From contig CM067306.1 of the NCBI GenBank assembly GCA_034231615.1, positions 30,884,617 through 30,948,616 of the forward strand: a stretch of 64,000 bases of DNA, in the 5' to 3' direction. Origin of the DNA: Meghimatium bilineatum. Its lineage: Eukaryota > Mollusca > Gastropoda > Stylommatophora > Philomycidae. The translations under genes were made by a program, and so were the position numbers. This document shows, in pieces, positions 40,803 to 52,630 of the stretch. Position 1 is the stretch's first letter, and each line of letters starts with the position of its first letter. Under the pieces are notes generated by a model. The model searched no databases. It saw nothing but the letters and a program-made list of their open reading frames with translations, and was not told where the DNA came from.

Positions 40803-41221
40803 ATATAGTACATATGAATGAATGGCTTCAATACGACAAGAGACGTAGATCCGACTTTGATAATAGTTAAGTTATGTATAATAATATGATAATCATCTCG
40901 TTTTTGTGAGAAACGGGGTTGTATTTTTTTAATGGAAAAACTGGTTTGGAGGAAAGTGTGGTACGGTCTTCTCTTCTTTCATATTTTTTTCAGTATAAAT
41001 TAGTATAAATGATTAAATTTGGGCTCTAAGTTACTAAGGGGATAGGGCTCTGAATACCGCAAACTCCCATCCTTTTTAAAAAATAGTTTTAAAATAAAAG
41101 TCTATCTTTAAAAAAAAATTAAGTACAAATAACTTTTATGATGAGATATGCACGTTTCAACCGCGGAAGTTAGTTCAATTTGGTAATATCGGAGCGTTTT
41201 ACCATAAAATTGTAAGGGAGG

Positions 41222-41282
41222 TTGCGGGTATTCGAACCACAACTCCGAGGTATAAGGTAACTCAGAGCATTGCTACTATTAA
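41222..41282 (-). repeat. tRNA-derived SINE head
   Basis: Minus strand AGCAATGCTCTGAGTTACCT then GTGGTTCGAATACCCGCAAC; a B-box with a tRNA-like T arm, A-box weak. Confidence 0.45.
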
Positions 41283-41304
41283 CATCCCTCTTCCTTTTCT
41301 ACAT

Positions 41305-41620
41305 GATTGGATCTATCTATGTTCCTTCAACGCCGAACACGGTGCATAGGGCAGAAGCCAGAGCTCTCCATTTTGAGCGATGTGGTGCCATTGTGTGTAT
41401 TCTTGCATGTTGTTGTGACCCATAGCCATACACTCTTTGATGGTTGTTCTGCGAATGGTCTCTCTTGGTCTTCCTCTTTTTCTTTTCCCATCTGGTACCC
41501 ATTTTAATGCGTGTAGTGGCAGTCTGTTTTCATTCATTTTAACTGCGTGTCCGATGTAAGTCCATCGTTTTCTTCTTATTGTTTTAGAAACATTGCTGTT
41601 TTGTGACTTTTCTTACTTGT
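41305..41620 (-). mobile_element. LINE 3' end
   Basis: Minus strand reads MNENRLPLHALKWVPDGKRK, RGRPRETIRRTTIKECMAMG and ends in the TW..(I)AQN-type segment before a Cys. Open for 74 codons. Confidence 0.78.
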
Positions 41621-41764
41621 TTGACTTGAATTCTTCCCAACCAATATTTAAGAGTCTTCTAAGACATTTATTTTCACATAAGTTCTACTATTTCTTCCCC
41701 AGCGTCTTACATGATTGGATACAGCTATCTAAAATGCATTTTTCTAAATTGCACGTTATTCTCT

Positions 41765-41960
41765 TTTTCTTCTGCGCTCGCGCTCAAACTCCTGCAGAAC
41801 AGTAGGATATACTCTCAAGAAGTGTGTGCGTTTTGTTATCTGCTCCTTTCGGCCTGAAACATACGACTTCTGCGTAAATTTTACCCTATATATTGTGGGG
41901 CAGAAAATGCCGCTCCAAAACATCCTTGGTCGCCTCTTACGACAAGCAACTTTGTTAGTC
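41765..41960 (-). mobile_element. Type A element, partial
   Basis: CTTCTGCGCTCGCGCTCAAAC, TCCTGCAGAACAGTAGGATA, CTCCTTTCGGCCTGAAACATA and GTCGCCTCTTACGACAAGC. Confidence 0.7.
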
Positions 41961-43304
41961 GTCTGATATTTTCATTTCTGACTAATAAACACAGTTACCA
42001 ATCCTGGATTACACCAGAAGACAGCAGATTAAGTGGTTTTCACACGTTTCCAGCCTATCATCAGTTAGTGCCCCTCAAAAAGCATTACTATACAGACATT
42101 ATGGATACAAAGCCAGTATTAACAGCAGTATTAACTTTTGTACATTGCTACAGTTTCTAGCCTTAACAATACATATATAGGATATATAAAGGAAAATATA
42201 TTTGAGGCAAATTCTATGGGGCAGCCGTTTTGATCTGGAGAAGACAGTGGACTTCCCCCCCCCCCCCCCCATACAATATAACATGACCGCAGATGCGTGT
42301 AGTAGTGAAGACACGCACTGAAGACATGCAGTAAATAGCGAGTTTTCTGACCTTCCGAGTCACAGCGGAGATAATCGTGTGATTTGTAGATATTTATTAA
42401 AGGGAGTAGCTGTCCTTAAATTGAAACGATTTCCGGGAACTTTTATCAAAACAAGAGCATCACGTGACAGTAAGTTTCCAATTTGTTTTGTGATCTTTTT
42501 CAAACAGATAATTTGTGTAGATCATCTATTTAGTTGAGCGTCGGCTGTAAATGGAGTTTGCTAGCATTTATGAATTCACAGTAAGTCAGGATTGTATTGG
42601 TAATATCAATTATTTTTAAACAATTCTAAAGTAATGAGACACGGATTTAATACCCACAAAAAATACGACAATGAGACACTTGACTAACACTAGATCTAGA
42701 TCTACTAATCTAGCAGATGAGAGATGATTCATATTATCAAAGTTAAGAATTGAATGATGGACCATAGTACGGTGCAAGTGTGTACTCATGTAGGCTTACG
42801 AGTTATCTTTAAAGCATGCGAAAGTGGAGAAGAACAAGAGCTGAACATTCGAACTGGTTTCCAGTAACCCCATATGCCCCGTAAGGTTGTCATTGTCAAG
42901 TTATTGAATTGCTTCTACGTTTCATCGTTGGTAATAAATAATACTTATAAAACGTATGAGCATTACTGCATAACCGAATAGTAATACCAGTGCTTTTTTC
43001 TAAAAAAAAAAAAAAGGTGGAAATACGGTTTTTACAGAATTTGATAGTCTATATTTTAGCATGACACACCCCCTCCACATTTGACTAATACTTTGTTACT
43101 TGTACATAAGAAATTTGGAAAATAAAAAAAAAAGAAACTAAGCATATTTACTTCCTTTCCTATGAAGCATTTTGAGAAATCAAGTTTGTTTAGCTCTACT
43201 CTAATATAAAAAGCAGAACATAGTGTGGATTGATATTTGACTTGTATGTTTAGTGCATTCTGTTATGTTGTGTGGCTATGTTATCTAAAGGGTTGAACCC
43301 TATA

Positions 43305-43560
43305 TTGTGTTGTTAGAAGAGGGAGCAAAGAATAGTAACACTTGACCTGCCATGCATATCATAAAAGACTACTAATAGGTTTGAAGTGAATGTTGACTAT
43401 CTCATCACAGTAACCAAAAAGAACATGTTGAAGTAGGATGTGTCAAGGTGAAATGCGCAGATATTGCAGCAAGCTGTAACACGTGACACATTAATTTCTT
43501 TGGCCTACATCTGAAAACCAGAGTGAGTTTGAGAATGAACACAAAAAGAACTACTCAAAC
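43305..43560 (+). mobile_element. Type A element
   Basis: GGGAGCAAAGAATAGTAACAC, GATGTGTCAAGGTGAAATGCG, GAGTGAGTTTGAGAATGAACA. Diverged. Confidence 0.7.
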
Positions 43561-44299
43561 TATCCCATATATATGGACCTCACTTCTACCATCAATACAG
43601 ATATACATTAATATAATACTTACTTTAACCATGATTTATAATAAAGTCCATACTATATCCATGAGTTTAAAAGGCTCAATTTTTCAATTTCTTTCATAGA
43701 TTTTTAAATCTGTTAGTACGTGGTGTCAAAAAATCAGCCATGTTTCAGCAAATATTGTAGGATCATATTGACAGAGAAGAGTGTCATTTTATACAGAAAT
43801 CTGTACACCCATGTAAATATATAGGTGTAATAGTTTGTGCCAAGTATTTGTCACACCACAGATAATGCTTATTTGTCACAAAATAAATCAGTAACACAAT
43901 TTGTTTCACACAAAAAAACTCAGAACTGAATACAGTTTTACACTTCTTATGTTCACAAAGAGTTTTCAACTGAATAATGAACATTTTATCAAAATCTTAT
44001 ACTGTACTAAGTTAACTACGCTTTCAATTTTGGATATAAAGATAGTGTCAAGGCATGACTAACATGAATAGTAGATCTATGAGTAGTCAAAACATACCTT
44101 TATTTGAGGCGATTTTTATTACTGTGGTCATGACAATATTTTCATTGGTCACTTTGTGTCGTCTCCAACACCGACCAACAAAATTCATGGAAATAAATGA
44201 AAATATGCTGTAAAAAACGATTTTTTCTGATTTTCTTGTTTTCTCGCAGATCTTTTATTGTCAAGACTCACAGTTCAGGTAGTGTTTAATTGTCCAGTT

Positions 44300-44880
44300 T
44301 CTATCTAAGGTGAAAATAATGGCTGCAGATGTGAAACAGAAGTTAAAAGGAGAATAAAAATGGCTAAAAGTACCCTCAATGACATGAGGAAAATAGTATC
44401 TAAACAAATTACGAACAAGTTAAAAATGAGAATTATAAAATGCTACATCTATTCTATATTAATGTATGGCTCAGAAACATGGACACTAAACAAACAATCA
44501 GAAGACAGAATTGGTGCCTTTGAGATGTGGGTATATAGAAGTATAGAGAGAACATCACGGAAGGAGAAGAAAACAAACAAAGAGGTTCTAAAAACACTTA
44601 ATATGAAGAAAGAATTGCTAAGAGAAATAAAGATCAAGCAAATAAAATATTTTGGATACATTAAAAGACATGACACCTTATTGAAGACCTTACTTGAAGG
44701 TAAAGTCAAAGGGAAGCGAGCAAGAGGTAGGCAGAGATACACGTGGGAGAGTAACATCACTTGATGGACAGGGTGCAGTCTAGCAGAGTGCACCACCAAA
44801 ACAAGAGACAGGGGATGTTGGAGGTCTGTTACAGCCAACCTTCATTGCGAAGACGGCACTTGATTATGATGATGAAAATA
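44300..44880 (+). mobile_element. LINE RT C-terminal region
   Basis: Open for 134 codons: YIYSILMYGSETWTLNKQ, AFEMWVYRSIERTSRKEK, IKIKQIKYFGYIKRHD, GKRARGRQRYTWESNIT, then a TGA followed in frame by WTGCSLAECTTKTRDRG. Ends with (GAT)n. Confidence 0.82.
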
Positions 44881-44929
44881 AGATACTTCGAAATGGGAAA
44901 CTAGCTTTTGTGCTAAATTTAATTACCTG

Positions 44930-45085
44930 AAAAAAGTGACGGAGTTGACTAAAATGGCAACACAATACATTTCCTTTCTCTAGACTACATCCTGCTGAAA
45001 ATCTAGTAGGACCATGGTCTTGTTACAAAAGAGATTCAACAGGAGTTTGAGAATGAAAGCTAAAGAAGAAGAATGAAAGCTAAAG
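44930..45085 (+). mobile_element. Type B element
   Basis: GACTAAAATGGCAACACAATAC, AAATCTAGTAGGACCATGGTC, GAGTTTGAGAATGAAAGC, with the 3' AAAGCTAAAGAAGAAGAATG block duplicated. Confidence 0.72.
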
Positions 45086-45684
45086 AAGAAGCCAGTAAAT
45101 GTTGAATATGTGATCTTTGAATCTTTTCAGAGTGGACACACTTTTTTTTTTACCTCACTAGTGGTCAGATCCATGTAGTATCTATCAAAAAATTGTAAAA
45201 TTGTACTATCAACTATTATGTAATTGTACTATCAATTATACTATGTCGTATCTATCAACGAGCACAGATTGTATTTTTCACAAAATATGCTGTCCTTTCA
45301 TTGAATACACCCATATAGACCTTCAATATTTATATAATGGAATCCCTCTTTTGCCCATCCTTTTATAGCAACTCTCTGTTTAACAACTCTTTACAAAATC
45401 CTCAATTGTATTTATTCTTTATTGTGTGTATTTTAGGCCTATAAAGCAAATATTTTGTTGGTCCCGACCTAGTTGTTATAATAGGATCTGACTGTATATG
45501 GTGATAGACCTATGCTTTTTATACATAACATGGACATATTTTTTGTGGGTAGAAATGCAAAATCTTTCAGTTGGTTTTTGTTTGAAATAATAGAGAATGA
45601 TCTAGAAGTTGACAAGAATGCATTTCTATCATTCAACTAATTATTCCAAGTACATGAAGTTATATTGATGAACTATACCACATG

Positions 45685-47961
45685 TTAGTTAGTTAGTTAG
45701 TTAGTCGTCGGATCATCATCACTGCAAACTGGACACATCCATAGTTGCTCCGATCTCTCCTTGAGTGTATCCGCCATCACACTTCTGCTGACAGTACCGG
45801 TCCTATGCTGGTTGACCATCATTCTTCTGCGCCCTCCAAAATGTTCACCTCTAGCAACACCGCATCTCAATCCATGATCTTTAATCCTAGCCATTGAAAA
45901 GGAATCATCATCCACATTCGTCTCACTCTCGCGTGTTATATCTCTTAAGGAGTTCAAAACGTCAGCGCGATCCATTGCCCCATTGCCCTTTGCCACAATC
46001 GCACACGATGCCAGTTGATCCGCTCTTTCATTGCCTCGAACGCCCACATGTCCCGGCACGAAAATAAATGTAGCCGCCTTCAAGCTCGCATTTCTCAAGG
46101 CCTCAATCCACTGTTTGCGAACGAGACCCACTTGTACCTTCTTAATCATACTCATAGAGTCACTCAAGATGCAGACCTGCATTACTTTCTGTGTGCGTAG
46201 CCACTCAAATGCCTTGGTCACCGCCATAGTCTCCATGGTCATACTACTCGTAGTGACCGCAAAGGCACCACTTTCCGCCTTGATCGTTTTACCTGCGCAC
46301 TGAGCTGTAAAGGCCCAAGCACTGCGAACATGCCTAATTACAGATCCATCAGTGTATATAATCACATCCCCCTCTTTGGTATTCTCACTGATTAAAGCCT
46401 GCACTTCTTTCTCCACAGCTGTGGGACACCATTCTCTGCATTCCCTGCTAAGTGATATTACTACTCTCAAACAAGTTTCGAAATCTGTGGGTAGACCTAT
46501 CCATTCCGCACCAACTGCCACATCCTGTAATCGGCACACGCTTTGTATTACATCTTCAGCACGTCCCATCCACGACCTTCCTCTCTTGAGTCTGCTGCCT
46601 TTAACTTTTTGTATTTCGGAATGCAACGGGTGTTCCTTATCTGCATGTATTTGAAGGTACGCCCGTGCACGGCAATACTGTAATCTATGCTCAGCTGTTG
46701 GGCAGTCAAGTAGGTATCGCATAGCTCTTGTTGATGTGTCTCTTGTGCATCCCAGAATGATACGCATTGCTGCATTCTGGACTCTATCCAGTCTTTCGAT
46801 CTGAGTTTGGCTAAGAGTCAGAATTGCCAGTGCATATTCCACCACAGCCACTACCAAACCCTGGTACAAAAGAAATAACAATCTTTGCTCACATTGCGCA
46901 GCAGCCATAACCTTCATTGCTGCTAAGCCTTTGCCTGACCTTATGATAATGTGGTCAACATGTTCCCTGAAACTCAGGCTTCTGTCAAAAAACACACCCA
47001 GATATCTCATTGTGCTAGTTCTTTCTAAACTTTTCCCGGACAACGAAACTTGTGGCATGGGTGTCTTTACCATGTGATTGTTCAAGGAAAACCACGTCAC
47101 GAATGCCTTAGACGGATTAACCACTGCTCCCGTATCTCGACACCAATTTGTCAGTCTGTCCAGCTCCTTCTGTAGTTCCACGACGCACTCTTCTCGATTT
47201 CTGCCCTGTCTATACACCAGGATATCATCGGCATATGACATCGTTCTGCCAACACCTGTGATTTGATTGCCAGCGATATGTACTGTGTATACATTGAAAA
47301 GTACAGGAGATAGAGGCGATCCCTGTGGCAGGCCAGGGCTAATAACCGTTGGTGTAGATATCCAGTTACCACACTTAAGAACTACAACCCTGTGCATCAG
47401 GGCGGCGCCAACCCAACGCACGACAAAAGGATTAACTGCAAGATTTAACAGCTGGTGCATCAAGATATCCAAGGACACCCTATTGTACGCATCCTCAAGG
47501 TCTATTGCGACCGCACATGTCTCCATTCGCGAATCGAACCCCTCAAAAACATCCTGCGCAAATATGGCTGCATTTTGCCATGTCTTCTTTCCTGGACGAT
47601 ATCCTCCTAACAATGTTGGTAAACACTTATTTCTTTCAAGATAACACGATACCTTCCGGGCCACAATTTTTTCCAAAAGCTTGCCAATCGTATTCTGCAT
47701 AGTTATTATTCTGTAGCCATGTATCCTGGTGTGGTCCTTCCCAGGTTTGTGTAGTGGAACTAAATAGCTGTGCAACCAGTCTTCTTTCACTGTGCCCTTT
47801 AGAAGGCTATTATTGAACATGTCCGCCAACTCTCCCAACTCCTCATCCGTTCTTCGACTAATGTCATCGTATGTAATGCCATCTGGCCCTGGTGCTGTAT
47901 TTTTTGTACTTTTCAGTGCCTTCCTGATTTCTTCAACTGTGATTAGCATATGGTTTTCTTA
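45685..47961 (-). mobile_element. 5'-truncated LINE with intact RT-RNase H frame
   Basis: Bounded by ATACCACATG at 45675-45684 and 47962-47971, a target-site duplication. The 3' end carries a (AACT)n-type tail at 45705-45685. The element is truncated inside the region before the RT, so no endonuclease is present. It landed in a 31-32-bp minisatellite: a repeat remnant lies on its left and about 400 bp of the array on its right. A second RNase H LINE family, different in sequence from the one at 29-33 kb. Confidence 0.9.
45697..47949 (-). CDS. LINE reverse transcriptase-RNase H (750 codons, open)
   Basis: Truncated at the N-terminus; the first Met is internal to the original protein. RT motifs: PGPDGITYDDI, YRIITMQNTIGKLLEK (RPISL replaced), AIDLEDAYNRV, GLPQGSPLSP and SYADDILVY. 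RNase H at about residues 530-660: IIYTDGSV, METMAVTKAFEWL, LSDSMSMIKKV and VPGHVGVRGNERADQLA, with the catalytic Asp, Glu, Asp and His/Asp visible. The C-terminus ends with a Cys-pair segment (LWMCPVCSDDDPTTN). No stop or frameshift, so the insertion is probably young. Cannot move alone without endonuclease. Confidence 0.92.
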   Translation of the reverse strand: MLITVEEIRKALKSTKNTAPGPDGITYDDISRRTDEELGELADMFNNSLLKGTVKEDWLHSYLVPLHKPGKDHTRIHGYRIITMQNTIGKLLEKIVARKVSCYLERNKCLPTLLGGYRPGKKTWQNAAIFAQDVFEGFDSRMETCAVAIDLEDAYNRVSLDILMHQLLNLAVNPFVVRWVGAALMHRVVVLKCGNWISTPTVISPGLPQGSPLSPVLFNVYTVHIAGNQITGVGRTMSYADDILVYRQGRNREECVVELQKELDRLTNWCRDTGAVVNPSKAFVTWFSLNNHMVKTPMPQVSLSGKSLERTSTMRYLGVFFDRSLSFREHVDHIIIRSGKGLAAMKVMAAAQCEQRLLFLLYQGLVVAVVEYALAILTLSQTQIERLDRVQNAAMRIILGCTRDTSTRAMRYLLDCPTAEHRLQYCRARAYLQIHADKEHPLHSEIQKVKGSRLKRGRSWMGRAEDVIQSVCRLQDVAVGAEWIGLPTDFETCLRVVISLSRECREWCPTAVEKEVQALISENTKEGDVIIYTDGSVIRHVRSAWAFTAQCAGKTIKAESGAFAVTTSSMTMETMAVTKAFEWLRTQKVMQVCILSDSMSMIKKVQVGLVRKQWIEALRNASLKAATFIFVPGHVGVRGNERADQLASCAIVAKGNGAMDRADVLNSLRDITRESETNVDDDSFSMARIKDHGLRCGVARGEHFGGRRRMMVNQHRTGTVSRSVMADTLKERSEQLWMCPVCSDDDPTTN

Positions 47962-47974
47962 ATACCACATGTAT

Positions 47975-48372
47975 TAAATCATATTGATGAACTATATCAA
48001 CTACATCAAGTCATATTATGAACTATACCAACTACCGGTATATTAAGTCATATTGGTGTAATGTACCAACTAGATTAAGTCATATTATAAACTATACCAA
48101 CTAGATTAAGTCATATTGGTATACAGTACCAACTAGATTAAGTCATATTGGTGTAGTGTACCAACTAGATTAACTCATATTATGAACTATATCAACTAGA
48201 TTAAGTCATATTATAAACTATACCAACTAGATTAAGTTATATTAGTGAACTATACCAACTAGATTAAGTTATATTAGTGAACTATACCAACTAGATTAAG
48301 TCATGTTATGAACCATACCAACTACATGAAGTCATATTTGTTTAACTACACCAACTAGATTAAGACATGTTT
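47975..48372. repeat. Minisatellite, 31-32 bp x about 12, target of a LINE
   Basis: Unit contains AACTATACCAACTAGATTAA. A remnant unit lies at 45655-45684, on the other side of the LINE insertion. Confidence 0.9.
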
Positions 48373-49077
48373 GATAAACAGTGTAACAAAAATGAAATAA
48401 GAAAATTGAGAATGTGTTACAAATGCTCAAAACGTGATTGAATGTGAGATCATTCTGTGTTTGTTCTTCCCTATCTTGAGAAAGACCTTTTGGTTGAAAT
48501 GTGAATCCTGTGTATTGTTTTATGTAAAAATGCTATTTATAAACCCTTTATATATATATTTTTTTCCTTCAAATTTTACTTATAAATGCACAAGAGTAGA
48601 TGATAACAAATAGGATTTGAACAGGTAACAACACAAACATATTTCAACTGTAATAAGATCTCCACTGTCTGCTGATCACAGTTGCTGATAACAAGAAAAT
48701 GATATATTTCACTGACACCTGTTTGGTCACACATTTTTTGGTGTTAAGTTACAAACTACTAAAATTAGGTCAGGTGTGATTACTTCACTGTTTTCATATT
48801 TTTCAGTTGAATTAGATGGTTGTGGTTATATTCATTTTTCAAAGAGGATAACTGCTTCACAATTTTTTTAAATAATGGTTTGTTTCATTTTGTTACTGTT
48901 GAGAGTAATTTGCAGTAATCTATATTTGTATTTGTGAATAAATCTTTTATTGATAAATTTCTGAAATACTTTTTAAAAGATTATAATATTTTAAATATAA
49001 GTTGTCAATGAAATAAAAATGTAAATATAACAATATATATTTCTTATTTGCTTCATAATGTTAGATCTTAGATATTT

Positions 49078-49600
49078 CAATGTGTGAGATCTCTCAGTTC
49101 ATTTCATGTGTGACATCTCTCAGTTAATTATTTGTGCCATATCTCTCAGTTAACTCCATGTGTGACATCTCTCAGTTAACACCATGTGTGACATCTCTCA
49201 GTTAACTCCATGTGTGACATCTCTCAGTTAACTCCATGTGTGACATCTCTCAGTTAACTCCATGTGTGACATCTCTCAGTTAACTCCATGTGTGACATCT
49301 CTCAGTTAACTCCATGTGTGACATCCCTCAGTTAACACCATGTGTGACATCCCTCAGTTAACTCCATGTGTGACATCTCTCAGTTAACTCCATGTGTGAC
49401 ATCTCTCAGTTAACTCCATGTGTGACATCCCTCAGTTAACACCATGTGTGACATCCCTCAGTTAACACCATGTGTGACATCCCTCAGTTAACACCATGTG
49501 TGACATATCTCAGTTAACACCATGTGTGACATATCTCAGTTAACTCCATGTGTGACATATCTCAGTTAACACCATGTGTGAAATCTCTGTTAATACTGTG
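49078..49600. repeat. Minisatellite, 26 bp x about 20
   Basis: Unit GTTAACTCCATGTGTGACAT plus CTCTCA, with ACACC and CCCTC variants grouped in blocks. Confidence 0.95.
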
Positions 49601-49985
49601 CAGGAGATCTTGTACATTGTTCAACATAAAACTGGAATTTGTGGCATGACTCCATGGAATTTGACCCTTTTAAAATATATTTTTCAATATCTACTGTACA
49701 ATGGAGAACATATCTGGTGAACATACATATCATATTTTGTTCATGCACAGTTAAAAATGTGATATGGATAGATCCACTTGTTACCTGGCTGATATCATGT
49801 TTGTGTGATATCTTCTATTGCAGAATCATATTTCACTATTATTAATATTTAGATTTGAGATGATATCAATTTTAATAGATTATTACAGTAATTATTGAAT
49901 TATTTCATTGTAAATGTTACCCTGTTAAGAAATTGGGTATGTGGTGTGGGAACTTTCTTGTACAGAAAGTGTATATATATATATA

Positions 49986-52292
49986 TTAGGGCTGGTACTG
50001 ATGACAATTTTCTTGTTCAATTAATCAGGAAAAAATTAATTGATTAATGTTGATTATTTATAACGAATATAGATCCAACTATGTGTATCTGATCTGTAAC
50101 AATCCATGACTTAACTTCACAGTTCACACACAAATGTTGTAAATTCAAACTGTAGCACTTGACGTAAGTGATTTTTCGAAAACTTAACATAAACACTGTA
50201 GAGAGTTAGTTTAATTATAAAACTTATACAGTATACTGACTGTCAGTCACTTTATAGTAAGCATCACTTTAGCCAGTCACACAAACAAATCAGAGCGCTT
50301 ACATGTTCTGGAAGCAGACATGATCGCAGTTTATTGACGATGTACCCTGAAGAACTGAACAGTCTTTCGCATGGAACAGATGTTGCTGGTACACAAAGAA
50401 TTGTTTGCACAAAACTGCTTAGGAGAGGATAATGATGGTTTTTTATTTAGTTTCCACCACATGAGAGGATCCTCTGTTTCTGGAATGGGAGTCTCTACTT
50501 TGTACCACATCAGCTCGGCCTGTGCATCATGTGTGCATCTGATTCGTCAGCTGACGAATTCAATTCAGAGTAGCTCAGCAACAGAGTAAATTTTTGTTTC
50601 TTGACACAGGTGCTTTTGTCTCATCATTGCCTTTTTCTTCTGAGCCTGTTTGATGTCCTGCTGGGTGTCTTTTATCGTAGAAGTCCTAGAATGCATTGGA
50701 CAATTCTGTCCCCACTGCTTCACACTTCTCTCATCTTAGACAGGTGAGTTTTTTGTAACATGGATCTAAGGCCACAGCCATTTGCAACGTTGTCAAAGCA
50801 TCAATGCCTTCAATTCTGTTTGTGAAGTCATTCAATGTTGCAGTTGTGAATCATACAATATAACCTGGATCGTCATCATTAACAGTCTACACAAAAAAGG
50901 TCTCTAGCAGAAGAACAACAGAACATGTCGCATATTGTTCACTCCCAACATATTTCATAGCATCTGCAAGTGATCATAAGACTGATGTATATTTGACCAT
51001 ATTGTCCCAATCTGATTCTGTCAGTTTAGGTCCACTGTAGTGTTTTGGATGTTCGATGTGATACTGCATTATGGCATCTTTGACTTCCAACAATCTGGCT
51101 AACATCATGTAGGTACTGTTCCAACGAGTTACCACCTCTTGCTGCAATTTGTGGAACATGACATCATATTTCGACAAAGATGCACTGGAATGGCTTCTCT
51201 TCATTTCTGATGTGTTGGCCGAGCTGTGCCTGATATGTCCAACTAAGTGTCGACATTTTGCCACAAGAGGTGATTAGTCAGCTGTCTTTAAACCTGCTAA
51301 TGTGCTAAGTTGAAGACAGTATGCGATACATGGTATGTAATTATAATTCGTTTGTCTGATAGCAGTGACCATGTTTTGTGCACTGTCCGTTACAATACAG
51401 CATATTTTATCAGTGATGCCACATGTTGCAGCAAACTCTTCATAGAAATTGGCAACGTTTCAGCAGTGTGTCGTTCGTCAATAAGTAAGCAACTTAAAGT
51501 AACTGATGTCAGTTTCCAGTCAGAATTAATCCAGTGTCCCGTTATACCACAGTATGATTCATTGTTGTTTGAGGTCCAAAAGTCGGTAGTGAGAGCAATA
51601 CTGTGAATGATTTCTATAGCTCTCTTATACTCTATTAACTTCTCGTCGTACATCTGACCAATGACATTATCAATTGTAAGGCGACTGGACAAATTTAAGT
51701 CTTGTTTTGAAGAGCTATACGTAGTACTGTCTGTAGTCCATCATCTTCCACAATTGCCGTTGGACGTCCTGAACTGGCAATCCACTGTGCAATAGCAACT
51801 TTAAAGTCCGCTGAAACTTTGTTGCTTACAGGCTTGTTTGACTGACACGATAAAAAATTAGTTATTGATTGTACTTGAGAACTCTTTTGCACTTCACTGT
51901 CAACAACATGTTGATACTTGAACTGATGTTTGTGCTGAATGTGGTACGTCAGCGATGTATATGAACGCTATAAAACAAATTGTTTATGGCAGTGATTGCC
52001 ATAAATTTTGTTACCTTTGTCTACTTTGCCATCAGCAGTTAGCTTAAAAATAAAATGTTTGCTCAACTTTCCACTTAAATGCTCAACTTCAACGGTGCTT
52101 TCATTACTCGTCATTTTTGTTTACGTCTGCACGTCTAAATAAATAATAATAATACGTGGGAAAAGTAAGTAAGTAACAAACAAACAAATTAATAAGATAC
52201 TGAAAAAAAAAATATTAAAAGTATTTGCTTTAATTTTAACCGATCAAATTAATTTTAATCGATTAATTAATCATTAATTTCCGCAGCCCTAA
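49986..52292 (-). mobile_element. Decayed hAT-family DNA transposon
   Basis: Ends are TTAGGGCTG (49986-49994) and CAGCCCTAA (52284-52292), inverted repeats. Flanked by TATATATA on each side, consistent with the 8-bp target duplication of hAT elements, though the flanks are simple TA repeats. The inside encodes a broken transposase on the minus strand. Nearby subterminal ATTAATTGATTAAT-like motifs recur at both ends. Confidence 0.85.
50350..52114 (-). pseudogene. hAT transposase (ZBED-like) pseudogene
   Basis: Minus-strand pieces in order: an N-terminal BED-type zinc finger near 52114-51930 (DGKVDKGNKIY...CHKQF, then SLTYHIQHKHQ) in which one Cys of the CxxC is lost; a helical segment (51892-51695, AIAQWIASSGRPTAIVEDDG); the catalytic-fold part (51692-51390, IALTTDFWTSNNNESYCGIT with the first Asp); TRWNSTYMMLARLLE (51264-50974); and the C-terminal dimerisation end near 50600-50350 (DPLMWWKLN...LCTSNIC). 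Interrupted by stops and frameshifts. The order is that of a hAT transposase. Inactive. Confidence 0.88.
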
Positions 52293-52428
52293 TATATATA
52301 TATAAAGCCTAATCTAGAGATCTCTTCCTGCCCCAATCCCGATATATATACACCAAGATCAGCCACAAAAAGCAAGAGAATATTGTATATTGAATGTGCT
52401 GTTTCAGATGACTTGATGAGGTTCTGAC

Positions 52429-52630
52429 ATGTCAAAAAGTGAGGAAATGAATTCAAACAGCAGCCATAATGGCTATAGTAGTGAAGGAGACTCAGACATA
52501 TTGGAGAAATTTGAGTTCCCAGAAGATGAACTACTCTATGCAGCGAGACAGGGAAAAGAAGATCTGCTTCTACGTTTGTTGATAGATAATGAAGAAACAG
52601 TTGAGAAGAAAGTCAATATCAATTGTAAAG
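52429..52630 (+). CDS. OSBPL1A: OSBPL1A-like coding exon 1
   Basis: Sixty-seven codons plus one base. ATG at 52429 is preceded by in-frame stops and by a good acceptor (TGTTTCAG ending at 52408), so a non-coding 5' exon probably lies upstream. About 30 acidic and Ser-rich residues precede the first ankyrin helix (DELLYAARQGKEDLLLRLL). Ends NINCK|G, donor GGTACGC. Confidence 0.87.

Larger units (their letters stand above)
39350..44290. other. Intergenic block without recognised genes
   Basis: Holds the AT-rich repeat at 39.6 kb, types B and D elements, a LINE end at 41.3-41.6 kb and a type A at 43.3 kb. 42300-42600 is less repetitive and has scattered CpG; see findings. Confidence 0.6.

Noticed and set aside
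44449-44838. Minus-strand 129-codon open frame
   Set aside because: Antisense of a recognised LINE C-terminus that is open on the plus strand.
47267-47644. Plus-strand 125-codon open frame
   Set aside because: Antisense shadow of the RT frame at 45697-47949.
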